The notes under the pieces were generated by a model that worked only from the letters and a program-made list of their open reading frames with translations, ran no database searches and was not told the origin of the DNA. From Candidatus Enterousia excrementavium (GTDB lineage Bacteria > Pseudomonadota > Alphaproteobacteria > Rs-D84): 34,165 nt of DNA. The DNA lies in assembly GCA_017694175.1 (NCBI GenBank), contig JADINE010000036.1, positions 1 to 34,165 of the forward strand. Direction: 5' to 3'. This document shows, piece after piece, positions 24,002-31,745 of this stretch; within the stretch, counting starts at the first letter, position 1; each line of letters opens with the position of its first letter. The translations under genes were made by a program, and so were the position numbers.

Positions 24002-24175
24002 TATGTCCCTCCTTGGATTACGAAAGTTTTACGATTGTATGTATAAGGTAATAAGTTGATTCTGTAAAATATTACAACTCTTGGTTGAATAACGAATCAG
24101 ATTTTCGATTCGTTACAAGATTTTCTTCTTTGCTGTGCGAATCGCGAAATACAGAAAATTTCACCACCAGCAAAT
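24002..24175. other. Intergenic region with a 9-bp inverted repeat
   Basis: TAACGAATC (24090-24098) and GATTCGTTA (24107-24115) form a perfect inverted repeat around eight bases. On the minus strand a weak promoter (TTTACA, 17 bases, TATACA) could drive the gene at 23651-24001. The inverted repeat would lie upstream of that promoter, where an activator or repressor might bind. No coding sequence is seen. Confidence 0.45.
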
Positions 24176-24198
24176 AAAAAGCGCGCCAAATGGCGCGC
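24176..24198 (-). terminator. Intrinsic terminator of the virB8-virB9-virB10 operon
   Basis: On the minus strand, GCGCGCCA/TGGCGCGC (24198-24191 with 24188-24181) is followed by TTTTT (complement of 24176-24180). It lies 64 bases past the virB10 stop codon. It marks the end of the operon, so virB11 and virD4 are not downstream here. Confidence 0.85.
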
Positions 24199-24261
24199 AT
24201 AATTTTAATATCGATTTTATTTATAGTGTACTTTTCATCAACGTCAAGCCCAATTGAAAAA

Positions 24262-26715
24262 TTAATATACTATTGGTGGGAAACAGTCACCGCCACCATC
24301 GGGGCAACAATTGAATCCTTGTTCACCCATATCAGTATATGTTTCACCCGGACAGCAACCGTATTCGTCGGGCAACGCGCCACCTTCGCATGTGATAACG
24401 TTTTCGACTGGTGCAGTCTCGGTGGACGTGGTGCTTTCAAATGGATTTTGAATCGCGCCACTGTCATCATATGTAAGCCCCAGGATATCTTCGTTATACG
24501 CCTGATTTCCACTTATGCCTGTTATACCACCCGCATTGGAATTGACTGTACCATAATTGGCCTGGAACTGTTTTTGCTGGTCTTGATACAGTGCATCCTG
24601 TTGTGCATTGCTGATTGCCTGGTAATTCATTGATTGACAATATGCCAACACAGTTCTGTAATCATACCCCGATTGCATAATCTTATTCAGCTGATTTTCA
24701 TCAATATCCCATAAACCATCGTCTGTTTGATTGGTGCAAAAGTCACTTAAATCAAACGAGCGTACCTGGCCAACCCATGACGGATCACTATAATCCACTC
24801 TCAATGGTCTATCGCGCCACTCTTCGTTTCTTTTGTTGCGTGGATCCTCGGTATTTGATGCCTCTTGTACATTTTTCACTGAACACTCTTTGCTGTTATC
24901 GTTGCCGCATGTAATAACCAAATCGCTTGGCGAATACACAGTTATACGTGTGCCGGCGGCGATGGAAAACGGTGGAACAGTATTATCCATTGCGTCAACC
25001 AGCAATTTTTGCGCAACCTGATTCCATGCAGTAATAAGTTCCTGTTTTGCCAACTCAGACGACCGCACAGTTCCACTTTGCACAACTGTGTTATTATCCA
25101 AATCAATTTGATTAACAAATGTGTCGGCAATTGGTGCAATCATATTAACCGCCGCCGGTACAATCGCAGTCAACATTGGCATAACCAATTGTTCAACATA
25201 ATCGGTGCTGCCGTGCCCTGGCACGCCCACGCGTCCTTGGGAATCGGCTGAAAATGGTGCCTCTTTATGGAAGTTAAATTCAACGCCACTGGGCAATATA
25301 AACTGATACCATTCAATATTCATACGTCCCACTGTTTGATACGGGCCTGGTAATTCACCCGTCACATAGCCCAACATCAAAGTTCCCGTTGGAATAACAA
25401 TGGTACGGCCATCGTCGGCATAAACGTTGCGATCAACAGTTGCACGCACGGGCAGTGTTTTATTGTTACAGGTGTTACCATTGCAGTTATATAATGATGG
25501 GTCGGCGCGCACTTCGGACACAATTGTTGCTGGAATAGGTTTGTATTGGCGCAACACAAATTTTCTGTCGAATGGATCAGATGAATATACTGCTGTGGAA
25601 CTGCTTGTACCAACAATAACACCGTCACTTACAGACGTATCAACAAGATGGAATGCTGTCTTGCTGGCTTCGGCTGCGGGCCACACAAGATTGTTTAATT
25701 CCGTTGTGGATAATTGCAAGGCCTTGTTAGCAGTGCGTGTGGTTGCCGGGTTTGATAACTGTGGCAACGCGCCATTGGTTATTGTGGTATAGCCAATGTG
25801 TTCCGCATCAGTCCCAATTTTCTGTGCAGGATTATCTATGTCCGTAATAATGCCGTTATCCGGATTATATGTACCTGTTGGATTGCTGCAATCAGTATCT
25901 GAAAACGGGTGAAAATAATACGCACCACCACTTGGGCGAATCCAACCACTTTGCACCCCTGATAAATTATACCCAGGCATTGCAAAATCGGAACATGCCT
26001 CGGGCGGGCGAACGTATTCAGGTTCGTCCAATTCAACTGGTTGCGGATCAAACGAAAAATCGATTGCCGGCATTGCAATATCCAAAGCGTCAGAAACATC
26101 CGGTTCTGGGGTGTATACAGGCTCGGGCTCTGGCAACGGTTCGGGTTCTGGCAATGGTTCCGGTTCGTACACAGGTTCCGGCTCTGGCGCAGGTTCTGGC
26201 TCTTGTGGGCTTTCTGCGCCCAGCACCATAATAACTTTTTCCTGTTCAGACATAATATCAGGCGCGTTTACATCACGCCAATCAATAATAATTTCAGTTG
26301 TTTTTACATCCGCTGCAACCGTTGGCGCATATGAAAGCACCATTGTACACGATAATTCAGAATCAACAGTTCCACCACTGCCCGTGCATGTTTCCTGGGG
26401 CGTGGCCAAACCGGGAACATCCTCGGCCGGGTAAATTTTTAAAATTTTCACCGGTTTATTCGCCGAAATTTTGACAGTTTGCGATTTTTGCTGACCAACA
26501 ATAACATTTGCCCAATCAATTGTATCAGGTGACACAGATACCTTTATCGCGATTTCGTCTGTGTTTTCCAAGTTTTCCTGTTCTTCATTTTTATTGGTAA
26601 ACAGCAACGTTAATAAAATCAACACAACGACAAAAGCCGCGGCCAGCAACAGCCATTGAATATGCTTTGGCGTATTCTTTCGCAAATCAGAAAATTGCTT
26701 TTTTATTTTGTTCAT
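24262..26715 (-). CDS. virB10: VirB10/TrbI-like type IV secretion protein with extra domains
   Basis: 817 residues, about twice a plain VirB10. Order: cytoplasmic basic start and one membrane helix (about 20-42); a beta-rich domain (about 55-150) with an SPDTIDWANVIVGQQKSQTVKIS pattern like ASH/HYDIN-type modules; a Pro-Glu repeat (about 168-207, PEPEP units) as in VirB10 periplasmic linkers; a linker of about 180 residues; the TrbI/VirB10 domain (about 385-570) with LPVRATVDRNVY, IVIPTGTLMLGYV and VEQLVMPMLTAIVPAAVN; then a 240-residue extension ending in a Cys-rich tail with CC doublets. VirB10 spans both membranes and gates the channel. It is the last gene of the three-gene unit. Confidence 0.88.
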   Translation of the reverse strand: MNKIKKQFSDLRKNTPKHIQWLLLAAAFVVVLILLTLLFTNKNEEQENLENTDEIAIKVSVSPDTIDWANVIVGQQKSQTVKISANKPVKILKIYPAEDVPGLATPQETCTGSGGTVDSELSCTMVLSYAPTVAADVKTTEIIIDWRDVNAPDIMSEQEKVIMVLGAESPQEPEPAPEPEPVYEPEPLPEPEPLPEPEPVYTPEPDVSDALDIAMPAIDFSFDPQPVELDEPEYVRPPEACSDFAMPGYNLSGVQSGWIRPSGGAYYFHPFSDTDCSNPTGTYNPDNGIITDIDNPAQKIGTDAEHIGYTTITNGALPQLSNPATTRTANKALQLSTTELNNLVWPAAEASKTAFHLVDTSVSDGVIVGTSSSTAVYSSDPFDRKFVLRQYKPIPATIVSEVRADPSLYNCNGNTCNNKTLPVRATVDRNVYADDGRTIVIPTGTLMLGYVTGELPGPYQTVGRMNIEWYQFILPSGVEFNFHKEAPFSADSQGRVGVPGHGSTDYVEQLVMPMLTAIVPAAVNMIAPIADTFVNQIDLDNNTVVQSGTVRSSELAKQELITAWNQVAQKLLVDAMDNTVPPFSIAAGTRITVYSPSDLVITCGNDNSKECSVKNVQEASNTEDPRNKRNEEWRDRPLRVDYSDPSWVGQVRSFDLSDFCTNQTDDGLWDIDENQLNKIMQSGYDYRTVLAYCQSMNYQAISNAQQDALYQDQQKQFQANYGTVNSNAGGITGISGNQAYNEDILGLTYDDSGAIQNPFESTTSTETAPVENVITCEGGALPDEYGCCPGETYTDMGEQGFNCCPDGGGDCFPPIVY

Positions 26716-26748
26716 TCCTGTGCACTTTCCACGAATAACGGTTCAAAT

Positions 26749-28272
26749 TTATTGAATTCTTACCACATTGCACGCAACACCACTGAATTCCAGCAATTTG
26801 TTACACAATTCTTGGGCTGTGACAACATCTGGCAATGGTCCAATGCGTAACCGATACAGGCGTGCAGTTGATGATTCAGAACCCAATTCACCAACCCCTT
26901 GTTCATCCACGGCAAAGAACACCATATCTTTGTACGGGGTCAAGATTCCCTGGCCATCGGCGCCGCTGAATTTAGCCAGCAAATTCGCCCAATAATCATC
27001 CAATGCTTTGACCGATGTATCAGATTTTAATTCAACCGCAACACCCGTCTGATTGCTGGTAATAAGCGGAATATTTGATTGTGGCAAGAACGACCCCGCA
27101 GTCAGGCGTTCTGTTGGAATCATATTCATCCCAGATGTGCCGCCACCTGCTGCGGCTGTTGCAACCCCAGGCACGCCATAATAGCCCGCAGTTGTTCCCA
27201 TCGGCATATTGCCAACCATCATAGGTGTGGTTGTGTATCCATTGGCAGACGCGTTAATCGCGTTCACATCGGCGGTATAGGCAATATTATTCAATGATTG
27301 ACCAGACATAATGCTTTGTGCAACATTCGCCTCGGCCAAAGCCATAACCGATGCAGTATCTGCAATAAGGAACGGTTTTTCGCGCTTTTTGATGCACACA
27401 ATGCGTTGCCCGCTGCGCAAAACCATATCACCCACAGCCTCGACAATAAGCAAGCGCCCATCTTCGCCGTCCGTGCGGAATCCAACGGGTGATTCACCGC
27501 CCTCGATTAACAGTGATACAACAGGGCGCTGGGTCATAGAAATAACTTTGTCGCCAAAATCAATGTATGTAAATATCTGATCGCGCCACACGCGTTCAGG
27601 TGCAATTACATAATCATCAGGATTTGGAACAAAAATATCCAAATCGAAACGGAATTCAGACGGATCAATCTTCATTGATTTAATCCACCCGTAATCTTCG
27701 CCGTCAACACCAACAGTATTTGCCGTGCTGGACGCAGTTTTGAATATAGAAGAAGAACCGCTTACCGCATTCACAGCACCCGTTGTGGTATTCAAAGTAC
27801 CATTCCCATCCAGCATCACATCAACCTGGGAATAGGTAATTTCACTGGAATTTGATGGTTCACTGCGCAGATAAAACGTATACACGTTCCCAGATTCCCC
27901 AGTTACAATCATATTAGTATCTGATCCCTGGTTACTTGTCACCGGCGTTATATACATTGTATTACTGCCTTTGGCGGTTTCTATGCTGAACAGGCCGTTA
28001 TTACCAATAACAGCATCAGCAATTTTTTCACCATTCGGCAAAGTCACCAGCGTTGTCATTCCGTTACGCAACTTAATGGGCAAAACACTTCCCTTTGACC
28101 AGGTCAATTGTGCGTATCCAGGCTTTAAACTGCCCGATGCCATATTTGCAGTTGGATTATCCCATGCGGCCTGGATGCCATAATTTGTGCCAGTTGCCGC
28201 CATCGCACCGCCACACAACATCATTATGCAAATTACGGATACATTTAACTTTAACGCCTTTGCAAAACTCAT
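26749..28272 (-). CDS. virB9: VirB9/TrbG-like type IV secretion protein with C-terminal SPOR-like domain
   Basis: 507 residues from the ATG at 28272 (AAGGA 8 bases upstream); an ATG two codons earlier is too close to that site. A signal peptide ends near AMA. An N-terminal VirB9 domain (about 45-145, with TTLVTLPNGEKIADAVIG and YTFYLRSE) and a C-terminal VirB9 domain (about 205-300, with APERVWRDQIFTYIDFGD and VSLLIEGGE) are followed by a Gly/Met-rich linker. The last hundred residues read as a SPOR domain: VAVELKSDTSVKALDDYW, then YRLRIGPLPDVVTAQELC and a GVACNVVRI end. VirB9 forms the outer-membrane ring with VirB7 and VirB10; no virB7 is seen. Confidence 0.87.
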   Translation of the reverse strand: MSFAKALKLNVSVICIMMLCGGAMAATGTNYGIQAAWDNPTANMASGSLKPGYAQLTWSKGSVLPIKLRNGMTTLVTLPNGEKIADAVIGNNGLFSIETAKGSNTMYITPVTSNQGSDTNMIVTGESGNVYTFYLRSEPSNSSEITYSQVDVMLDGNGTLNTTTGAVNAVSGSSSIFKTASSTANTVGVDGEDYGWIKSMKIDPSEFRFDLDIFVPNPDDYVIAPERVWRDQIFTYIDFGDKVISMTQRPVVSLLIEGGESPVGFRTDGEDGRLLIVEAVGDMVLRSGQRIVCIKKREKPFLIADTASVMALAEANVAQSIMSGQSLNNIAYTADVNAINASANGYTTTPMMVGNMPMGTTAGYYGVPGVATAAAGGGTSGMNMIPTERLTAGSFLPQSNIPLITSNQTGVAVELKSDTSVKALDDYWANLLAKFSGADGQGILTPYKDMVFFAVDEQGVGELGSESSTARLYRLRIGPLPDVVTAQELCNKLLEFSGVACNVVRIQ

Positions 28273-28302
28273 GACCATTTTCCTTCCGTTTCTGTACTGT
28301 TA

Positions 28303-28995
28303 CTATATATCGCCATCGCCGGCCAGATATCCCGTATCCAGCGGATCGCCATTGCCAGATTCAATTACATATTCCGATACGCGCACGCCCAGCGGATTGT
28401 TAAATTGATCAGACCATTTTATTTCTGTACCATCTGCGAAATCAAGTTTCAATCTTATTTTATAATCTTTTCTGTCCATCTGTCTATTATTATCTGAACA
28501 AAAATACCTGAAATTAACAGAATATTCATTTGTGTCCAGGTTAACGGGCTCTATGGCGTTATTTTCAAATTCCACAGAACAAGAAAATTCGAAATCAGGC
28601 ACGCCACTCATCCACGCATTCCACATATTAGTCTGCGTAAAATCGTTAAACACCTGGGGCGAAGACCAAGCATACACAACCCCATCAACATCAGTCCCCC
28701 ATTTTGTGCGCATTTCACGAGCATTTGGCACAACTTCATTTCTGGCACGAATGTATTCACGAATGAACGAACGAATAAAGTTGCTCATATTTCTGTCTTC
28801 GTTCGGAATCATTTCGCGCAAAATGATGTTGATATCGTTTTTAGGGGCAGTAAGCAAAAAGAACACCTGTGGTCGATCCAATGGATACATTTTGTACAAA
28901 GTAAACCCCAACGCCCCCAGCACAACAATCATTGCTGCGAACACAAAAATCAACAACCTGGACAGCAAAATCGGCGGTTCTACGCGGGTTTGCAA
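28303..28995 (-). CDS. virB8: VirB8-like type IV secretion protein
   Basis: 230 residues from a TTG at 28995, chosen because AAGGAG lies 9 bases upstream; the frame is open further 5' but without a ribosome binding site. One membrane helix (about 14-36) is followed by a periplasmic NTF2-like domain with RSFIREYIRARNEVVPN, VVYAWSSPQVFNDF and the family-typical NPLGVRVSEYV near residue 196. VirB8 is the inner-membrane nucleation factor of the secretion channel. DotI/IcmL and TraM are related, but the NPLG motif and the neighbouring VirB9 and VirB10 favour VirB8. The order virB8-virB9-virB10 is the classic one. Spacing to virB9 is 30 bases. Confidence 0.85.
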   Translation of the reverse strand: MQTRVEPPILLSRLLIFVFAAMIVVLGALGFTLYKMYPLDRPQVFFLLTAPKNDINIILREMIPNEDRNMSNFIRSFIREYIRARNEVVPNAREMRTKWGTDVDGVVYAWSSPQVFNDFTQTNMWNAWMSGVPDFEFSCSVEFENNAIEPVNLDTNEYSVNFRYFCSDNNRQMDRKDYKIRLKLDFADGTEIKWSDQFNNPLGVRVSEYVIESGNGDPLDTGYLAGDGDI

Positions 28996-29022
28996 CGGTA
29001 TTCTCTCCTTCTTATTAACCAG

Positions 29023-29052
29023 ATTGTAGAAAAAAATCAGACATATACGCAA
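29023..29052 (-). promoter_or_regulatory. Promoter of the virB8-virB9-virB10 operon
   Basis: On the minus strand, TTGCGT (29052-29047), 18-base spacer, TACAAT (29028-29023). The predicted start near 29016 gives a 20-base leader with AAGGAGAG before the TTG start codon, which supports that start. Confidence 0.65.
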
Positions 29053-29145
29053 GTAAAAAAGTTGTCTTTTTAATAATTTCCGCGCGAATATTAATGTGCG
29101 ATGCCAGGGCAGTGTTTTTACCCTGTGAAACATGTAACTTTTTGC

Positions 29146-29174
29146 TTGCAGTGGAAAAATTAAAAAAGTATAAT
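29146..29174 (+). promoter_or_regulatory. Promoter of tRNA-Trp and probably secE-nusG
   Basis: TTGCAG (29146-29151) and TATAAT (29169-29174) are 17 bases apart. The predicted start near 29181 leaves an 84-base leader before the tRNA. Divergent from the virB promoter about 100 bases away. Confidence 0.72.
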
Positions 29175-29264
29175 ACTTTCCGCTTGATTTTCTGTATCTA
29201 TGTGCTATCTTTACCCGGACTGCGGGGTAATGCGGCACAGGGAACGGGTAGTTTTACAAGTTAC

Positions 29265-29338
29265 AGGGGCATAGTTCAACGGTAGAATATCGGTCTCCAA
29301 AACCGCGGATGAGGGTTCGATTCCTTCTGCCCCTGCCA
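29265..29338 (+). tRNA. tRNA-Trp (anticodon CCA)
   Basis: The acceptor AGGGGCA pairs with TGCCCCT, followed by discriminator G and encoded CCA (29336-29338). The anticodon loop CTCCAAA gives CCA, and the T-arm is GGTTCGATTCC. The D-arm AGTTCAACGGTAGAA is normal. tRNA-Trp before secE-nusG-rplK is a common bacterial arrangement. Confidence 0.97.
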
Positions 29339-29520
29339 CAAAATTCACCAAAATATGCTTGCCATATTTTGGGGAATTTTAAGTCATGGTGCGGGTAGAG
29401 GAAGCGAACCCGAATACATAAAATGTTGGGTTCGCATACGAGTTGGATTTTGCAAGCGCAGTGCAGCGAAATCCGTACGAGTGGTGAGGCAACGCCGAAC
29501 TTTCCTTCTGCCCCTGCCAC
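29321..29520 (+). repeat. Duplicated tRNA-Trp 3' end (attachment-site-like direct repeat)
   Basis: The 19 bases ttccttctgcccctgccac of the tRNA 3' end (29321-29339) recur exactly at 29502-29520, 181 bases downstream. The segment between has no gene; it holds a terminator hairpin (29340-29380) and inverted repeats gcgaaccc/gggttcgc and ggattt/aaatcc. A duplicated tRNA 3' end is the usual footprint of tyrosine-recombinase integration, so this may be the scar of a lost element or a very small satellite. Local duplication is the alternative. Confidence 0.7.
29340..29380 (+). terminator. Long AT-rich hairpin directly after tRNA-Trp
   Basis: AAAATTC-a-CCAAAATATG (29340-29357) pairs with CATATTTTGG-g-GAATTTT (29363-29380): 17 pairs with one A-G mismatch and a five-base loop, ending in TTTT. 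It starts two bases after the CCA end. It may terminate or mark processing of the tRNA transcript before secE. Confidence 0.6.
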
Positions 29521-29616
29521 GAAATTTCGTTATTGGCAACGCCAATCAAGAAATTTCAGTGCCCACCGAAGCGTTTCGCAAAGGCGGGCAATCGCGAGAT
29601 ATTTGGGATTGTTTAT

Positions 29617-29796
29617 ATGAAAAAAGTACTGGAATATATAAAATCGGTTCGCGGCGAATGGTTTAGAATCGTATGGCCATCGCGCGACAGTGTTGTTCGT
29701 GCAACTATTATGATTCTGGTATTTTCCGGGGCCGCAGCGTTGTTTTTGGCTTTGGTTGATGGTGTTTTAAGTGCGTTGGTAACGTGGATTTTCTAA
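29617..29796 (+). CDS. secE: Preprotein translocase subunit SecE
   Basis: 59 residues, the single-helix short form of most bacteria. The amphipathic start EYIKSVRGEWFRIVWPSRDSV contains the conserved WP(S/T)R-like motif and is followed by one membrane helix (about 30-52). SecE clamps SecY in the protein-export channel. ATG 29617 is chosen because the protein then fits the family; the ribosome binding site (GGGA, about 10 bases upstream) is weak. The gene lies between tRNA-Trp and nusG in the usual order. Confidence 0.95.
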   Translation: MKKVLEYIKSVRGEWFRIVWPSRDSVVRATIMILVFSGAAALFLALVDGVLSALVTWIF

Positions 29797-29816
29797 ACGG
29801 GCAAAGGGTGTATATT

Positions 29817-30350
29817 ATGGAAGATAAAATGCAATGGTTCGTTGTGAATGTTCATACTGGGTGCGAGGATAAAGTTGCACGCGGTTTGCGCGAACAAATT
29901 GATAAACGTCGCCTGAATGCATATTTTGGTGAGATTTTGGTGCCGACCCGTGAAATTACTGAAATCAAGGCTGGTAAGCGTGTTAAAACTGAAAAGAAAT
30001 TTTTCCCGGGCTATATCGTTGTTCAAATGGTTATGAACAATGAAACGTTTTCGTTGGTAAAATTAATGCCCCAGGTTGTGATGTTCCTGGGTGCGAAAAA
30101 CAAACCAATCGCAGTAAGCGAGGAAGAGGCCCGTCGCCTGTTGAAACAGGTCGAAGAGGGCAGTGTCGTCACCGAAGATGTCACATACGAAGTTGGCCAG
30201 GAAGTGCATGTTATCGACGGGCCGTTTTCTGGGTTCAATGGTGTTGTGGCCGAGGTTGACAATGTAAAACAAAAAATGACCGCGACAATTTTGGTGTTCG
30301 GTCGTGAAACCAGTGTCGAATTGGATTTCGAACAGGTCGAGAGGGTATAA
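29817..30350 (+). CDS. nusG: Transcription termination/antitermination protein NusG
   Basis: 177 residues. The NGN domain (1 to about 110) starts with MQWFVVNVHTGCEDKVA and includes KFFPGYIVVQM; the KOW domain (about 122-155) holds VIDGPFSGFNGVVAEVD. NusG binds RNA polymerase and links it to Rho or the ribosome. ATG 29817 has AGGG 8 bases upstream; an earlier GTG in frame overlaps secE and lacks a ribosome binding site. Confidence 0.97.
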   Translation: MEDKMQWFVVNVHTGCEDKVARGLREQIDKRRLNAYFGEILVPTREITEIKAGKRVKTEKKFFPGYIVVQMVMNNETFSLVKLMPQVVMFLGAKNKPIAVSEEEARRLLKQVEEGSVVTEDVTYEVGQEVHVIDGPFSGFNGVVAEVDNVKQKMTATILVFGRETSVELDFEQVERV

Positions 30351-30351
30351 A

Positions 30352-30534
30352 TTGGCATTGTACAGGGATTTAACCGGCAAAATTCGGGTTGTGATATCAC
30401 GTGATGAATTAATGGATTTGTTGCAAAACTGGCGTGAAAAATCCGAAACGAAACAGTTGATTGCCAAATTAAATGCTGAACGGTGTCAATGGATTGATAA
30501 ATTGGTGGCCGAATACGGTCCGCGACGCAAATAA
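30352..30534 (+). CDS. Small hypothetical protein between nusG and rplK
   Basis: 60 residues from TTG 30352, with GAGAGGG 6 bases upstream inside the end of nusG; the gene starts one base after the nusG stop. The sequence is helical and charged (ALYRDLTGKIRVVISRDELMDLL, LIAKLNAERCQWIDKLVAEYG) with no signal or membrane segment. It is an unrecognised insertion into a very conserved gene order. Its ribosome binding site, tight spacing and protein-like composition favour a real gene. Confidence 0.65.
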   Translation: MALYRDLTGKIRVVISRDELMDLLQNWREKSETKQLIAKLNAERCQWIDKLVAEYGPRRK

Positions 30535-30542
30535 AAGTTTTT

Positions 30543-30604
30543 GGATTTTTGTGGCGTGTGCCAATAAAAATCCGCCCGTGGTAGATGCGCCACATCGTAC
30601 CACG
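30543..30604 (+). promoter_or_regulatory. Leader with alternative hairpins upstream of rplK
   Basis: Two hairpins can form together: GGATTTTT/AAAAATCC (30543-30550 with 30566-30573) and CGTGGTA/TACCACG (30577-30583 with 30598-30604). A competing stem GTGGCG/CGCCAC (30551-30556 with 30588-30593) would disrupt both. The L11-L1 operon is often autoregulated by L1 binding its leader, so this is a candidate site. No match to the rRNA L1-binding motif was confirmed. Confidence 0.4.
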
Positions 30605-30632
30605 ACACTAACCAAAACAATGGAGTGATAAA

Positions 30633-31067
30633 ATGGCAGCAAAAAAAGAAGTCAAGGGAGTGGTCAAACTGGTCGTTCCCGCGAAACAGGCGAATCCTGC
30701 GCCACCGATTGGGCCGGCGTTGGGTGCGGCTGGTGTTAATATCGCAGAATTCTGCAAACAGTTTAACGACAAAACGGCTGATAAAGAACCGGGTATGCCG
30801 ATTCCGTGCATTATCACAGTTTATACGGACCGCAGTTTTGAATTTATCATGAAACTGCCGCCGGTGTCTTACTACATTAAAAAGGCATTGAAACTGAAAA
30901 TCGGTTCGCACAAACCAGGCCGCGATTTTGTTGGTACAATTACAAAAGACCAAATTCGCGAAATTGCTGAAAATAAAATGCCGGATTTGAATTGCTCTAC
31001 CATTGAATCTGCAATGAATATCGTTGCGGGTCAATGCCGTTCAATGGGCGTAAAGGTGGAGGAATAA
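30633..31067 (+). CDS. rplK: 50S ribosomal protein L11
   Basis: 144 residues, the usual length. It has the N-terminal [14 protein letters not shown] segment and the C-terminal rRNA-binding domain ending in [23 protein letters not shown]11 binds the 23S rRNA GTPase centre together with L10 and L7/L12, all encoded here. GGAG precedes the ATG. rplA follows after three bases. Confidence 0.98.
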   Translation: MAAKKEVKGVVKLVVPAKQANPAPPIGPALGAAGVNIAEFCKQFNDKTADKEPGMPIPCIITVYTDRSFEFIMKLPPVSYYIKKALKLKIGSHKPGRDFVGTITKDQIREIAENKMPDLNCSTIESAMNIVAGQCRSMGVKVEE

Positions 31068-31070
31068 GAT

Positions 31071-31745
31071 ATGAAAACGACAAAAAGACAGCAAACTTGG
31101 GCTAAATTGGACCAAAATAAAGTTTATTCTGTGGCCGACGCCATCGAAGCTTTGCGCGAATATACGTCCAAAAAATTTGATGAAACATTGGAATTGGCAA
31201 TTCGTTTGGGTGTTGATGTTACCAAAGCGGATCAAAACATCCGTGGAATGGTTTCTTTGCCAAACGGCACAGGTAAAACAGTTCGTGTTGCAGTGTTTAC
31301 TGTTAACAGCGCGGACGAAGCAAAAAAAGCCGGTGCAGATGTTGTTGGCGGCGAAGATTTGATTGAAAAAGTTGCCGCCGGTGAAATCAATTTCGACCGT
31401 GTTATTGCGACACCTGATATGATGCCAAAAATGTCTAAGGTTGCTCGTATTTTGGGGCCAAAAGGTTTAATGCCGAACCCGAAATTGGGCACTGTTACAA
31501 ACAATGTTGCTGATGCTGTTGCCACAGCCAAAGCGGGTCAGATTGAATATCGCGCTGAAAAGAACGGTATTATTCACGCTGGCGTTGGTAAAATGTCATT
31601 TGCAACGGATAAATTGGTCGAAAACGTTAATGCGTTGGTCGAACAATTGAAAAAGGTTAAACCTGCATCGGTCAAAGGTCAATATATCTTGGGTGCGGCA
31701 GTCGCTACAACCCAGGGTCCAGGTGTAAAGGTTGACATTAAATAA
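31071..31745 (+). CDS. rplA: 50S ribosomal protein L1
   Basis: 224 residues. Family signatures include KKFDETLELAIRLGVD, RGMVSLPNGTGK, MPKMSKVARILGPKGLMPNPKLGTV and GQIEYRAEKNGIIHAGVGK. L1 forms the mobile stalk near the E site and commonly represses its own operon. The Shine-Dalgarno GGAGG lies in the end of rplK. Confidence 0.98.
   Translation: MKTTKRQQTWAKLDQNKVYSVADAIEALREYTSKKFDETLELAIRLGVDVTKADQNIRGMVSLPNGTGKTVRVAVFTVNSADEAKKAGADVVGGEDLIEKVAAGEINFDRVIATPDMMPKMSKVARILGPKGLMPNPKLGTVTNNVADAVATAKAGQIEYRAEKNGIIHAGVGKMSFATDKLVENVNALVEQLKKVKPASVKGQYILGAAVATTQGPGVKVDIK

Noticed and set aside
26095..26215. Repeat array on the plus strand (Gly-Ser-rich frame)
   Set aside because: It is the reverse strand of the Pro-Glu repeat in virB10, not an independent gene or CRISPR; the units are short and coding.
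24262..28995. Dot/Icm (type IVB) DotG-DotH-DotI assignment
   Set aside because: The fold families are related, but the NPLG motif in the first protein, the classic VirB9 motifs and the 8-9-10 order fit the Vir type better.
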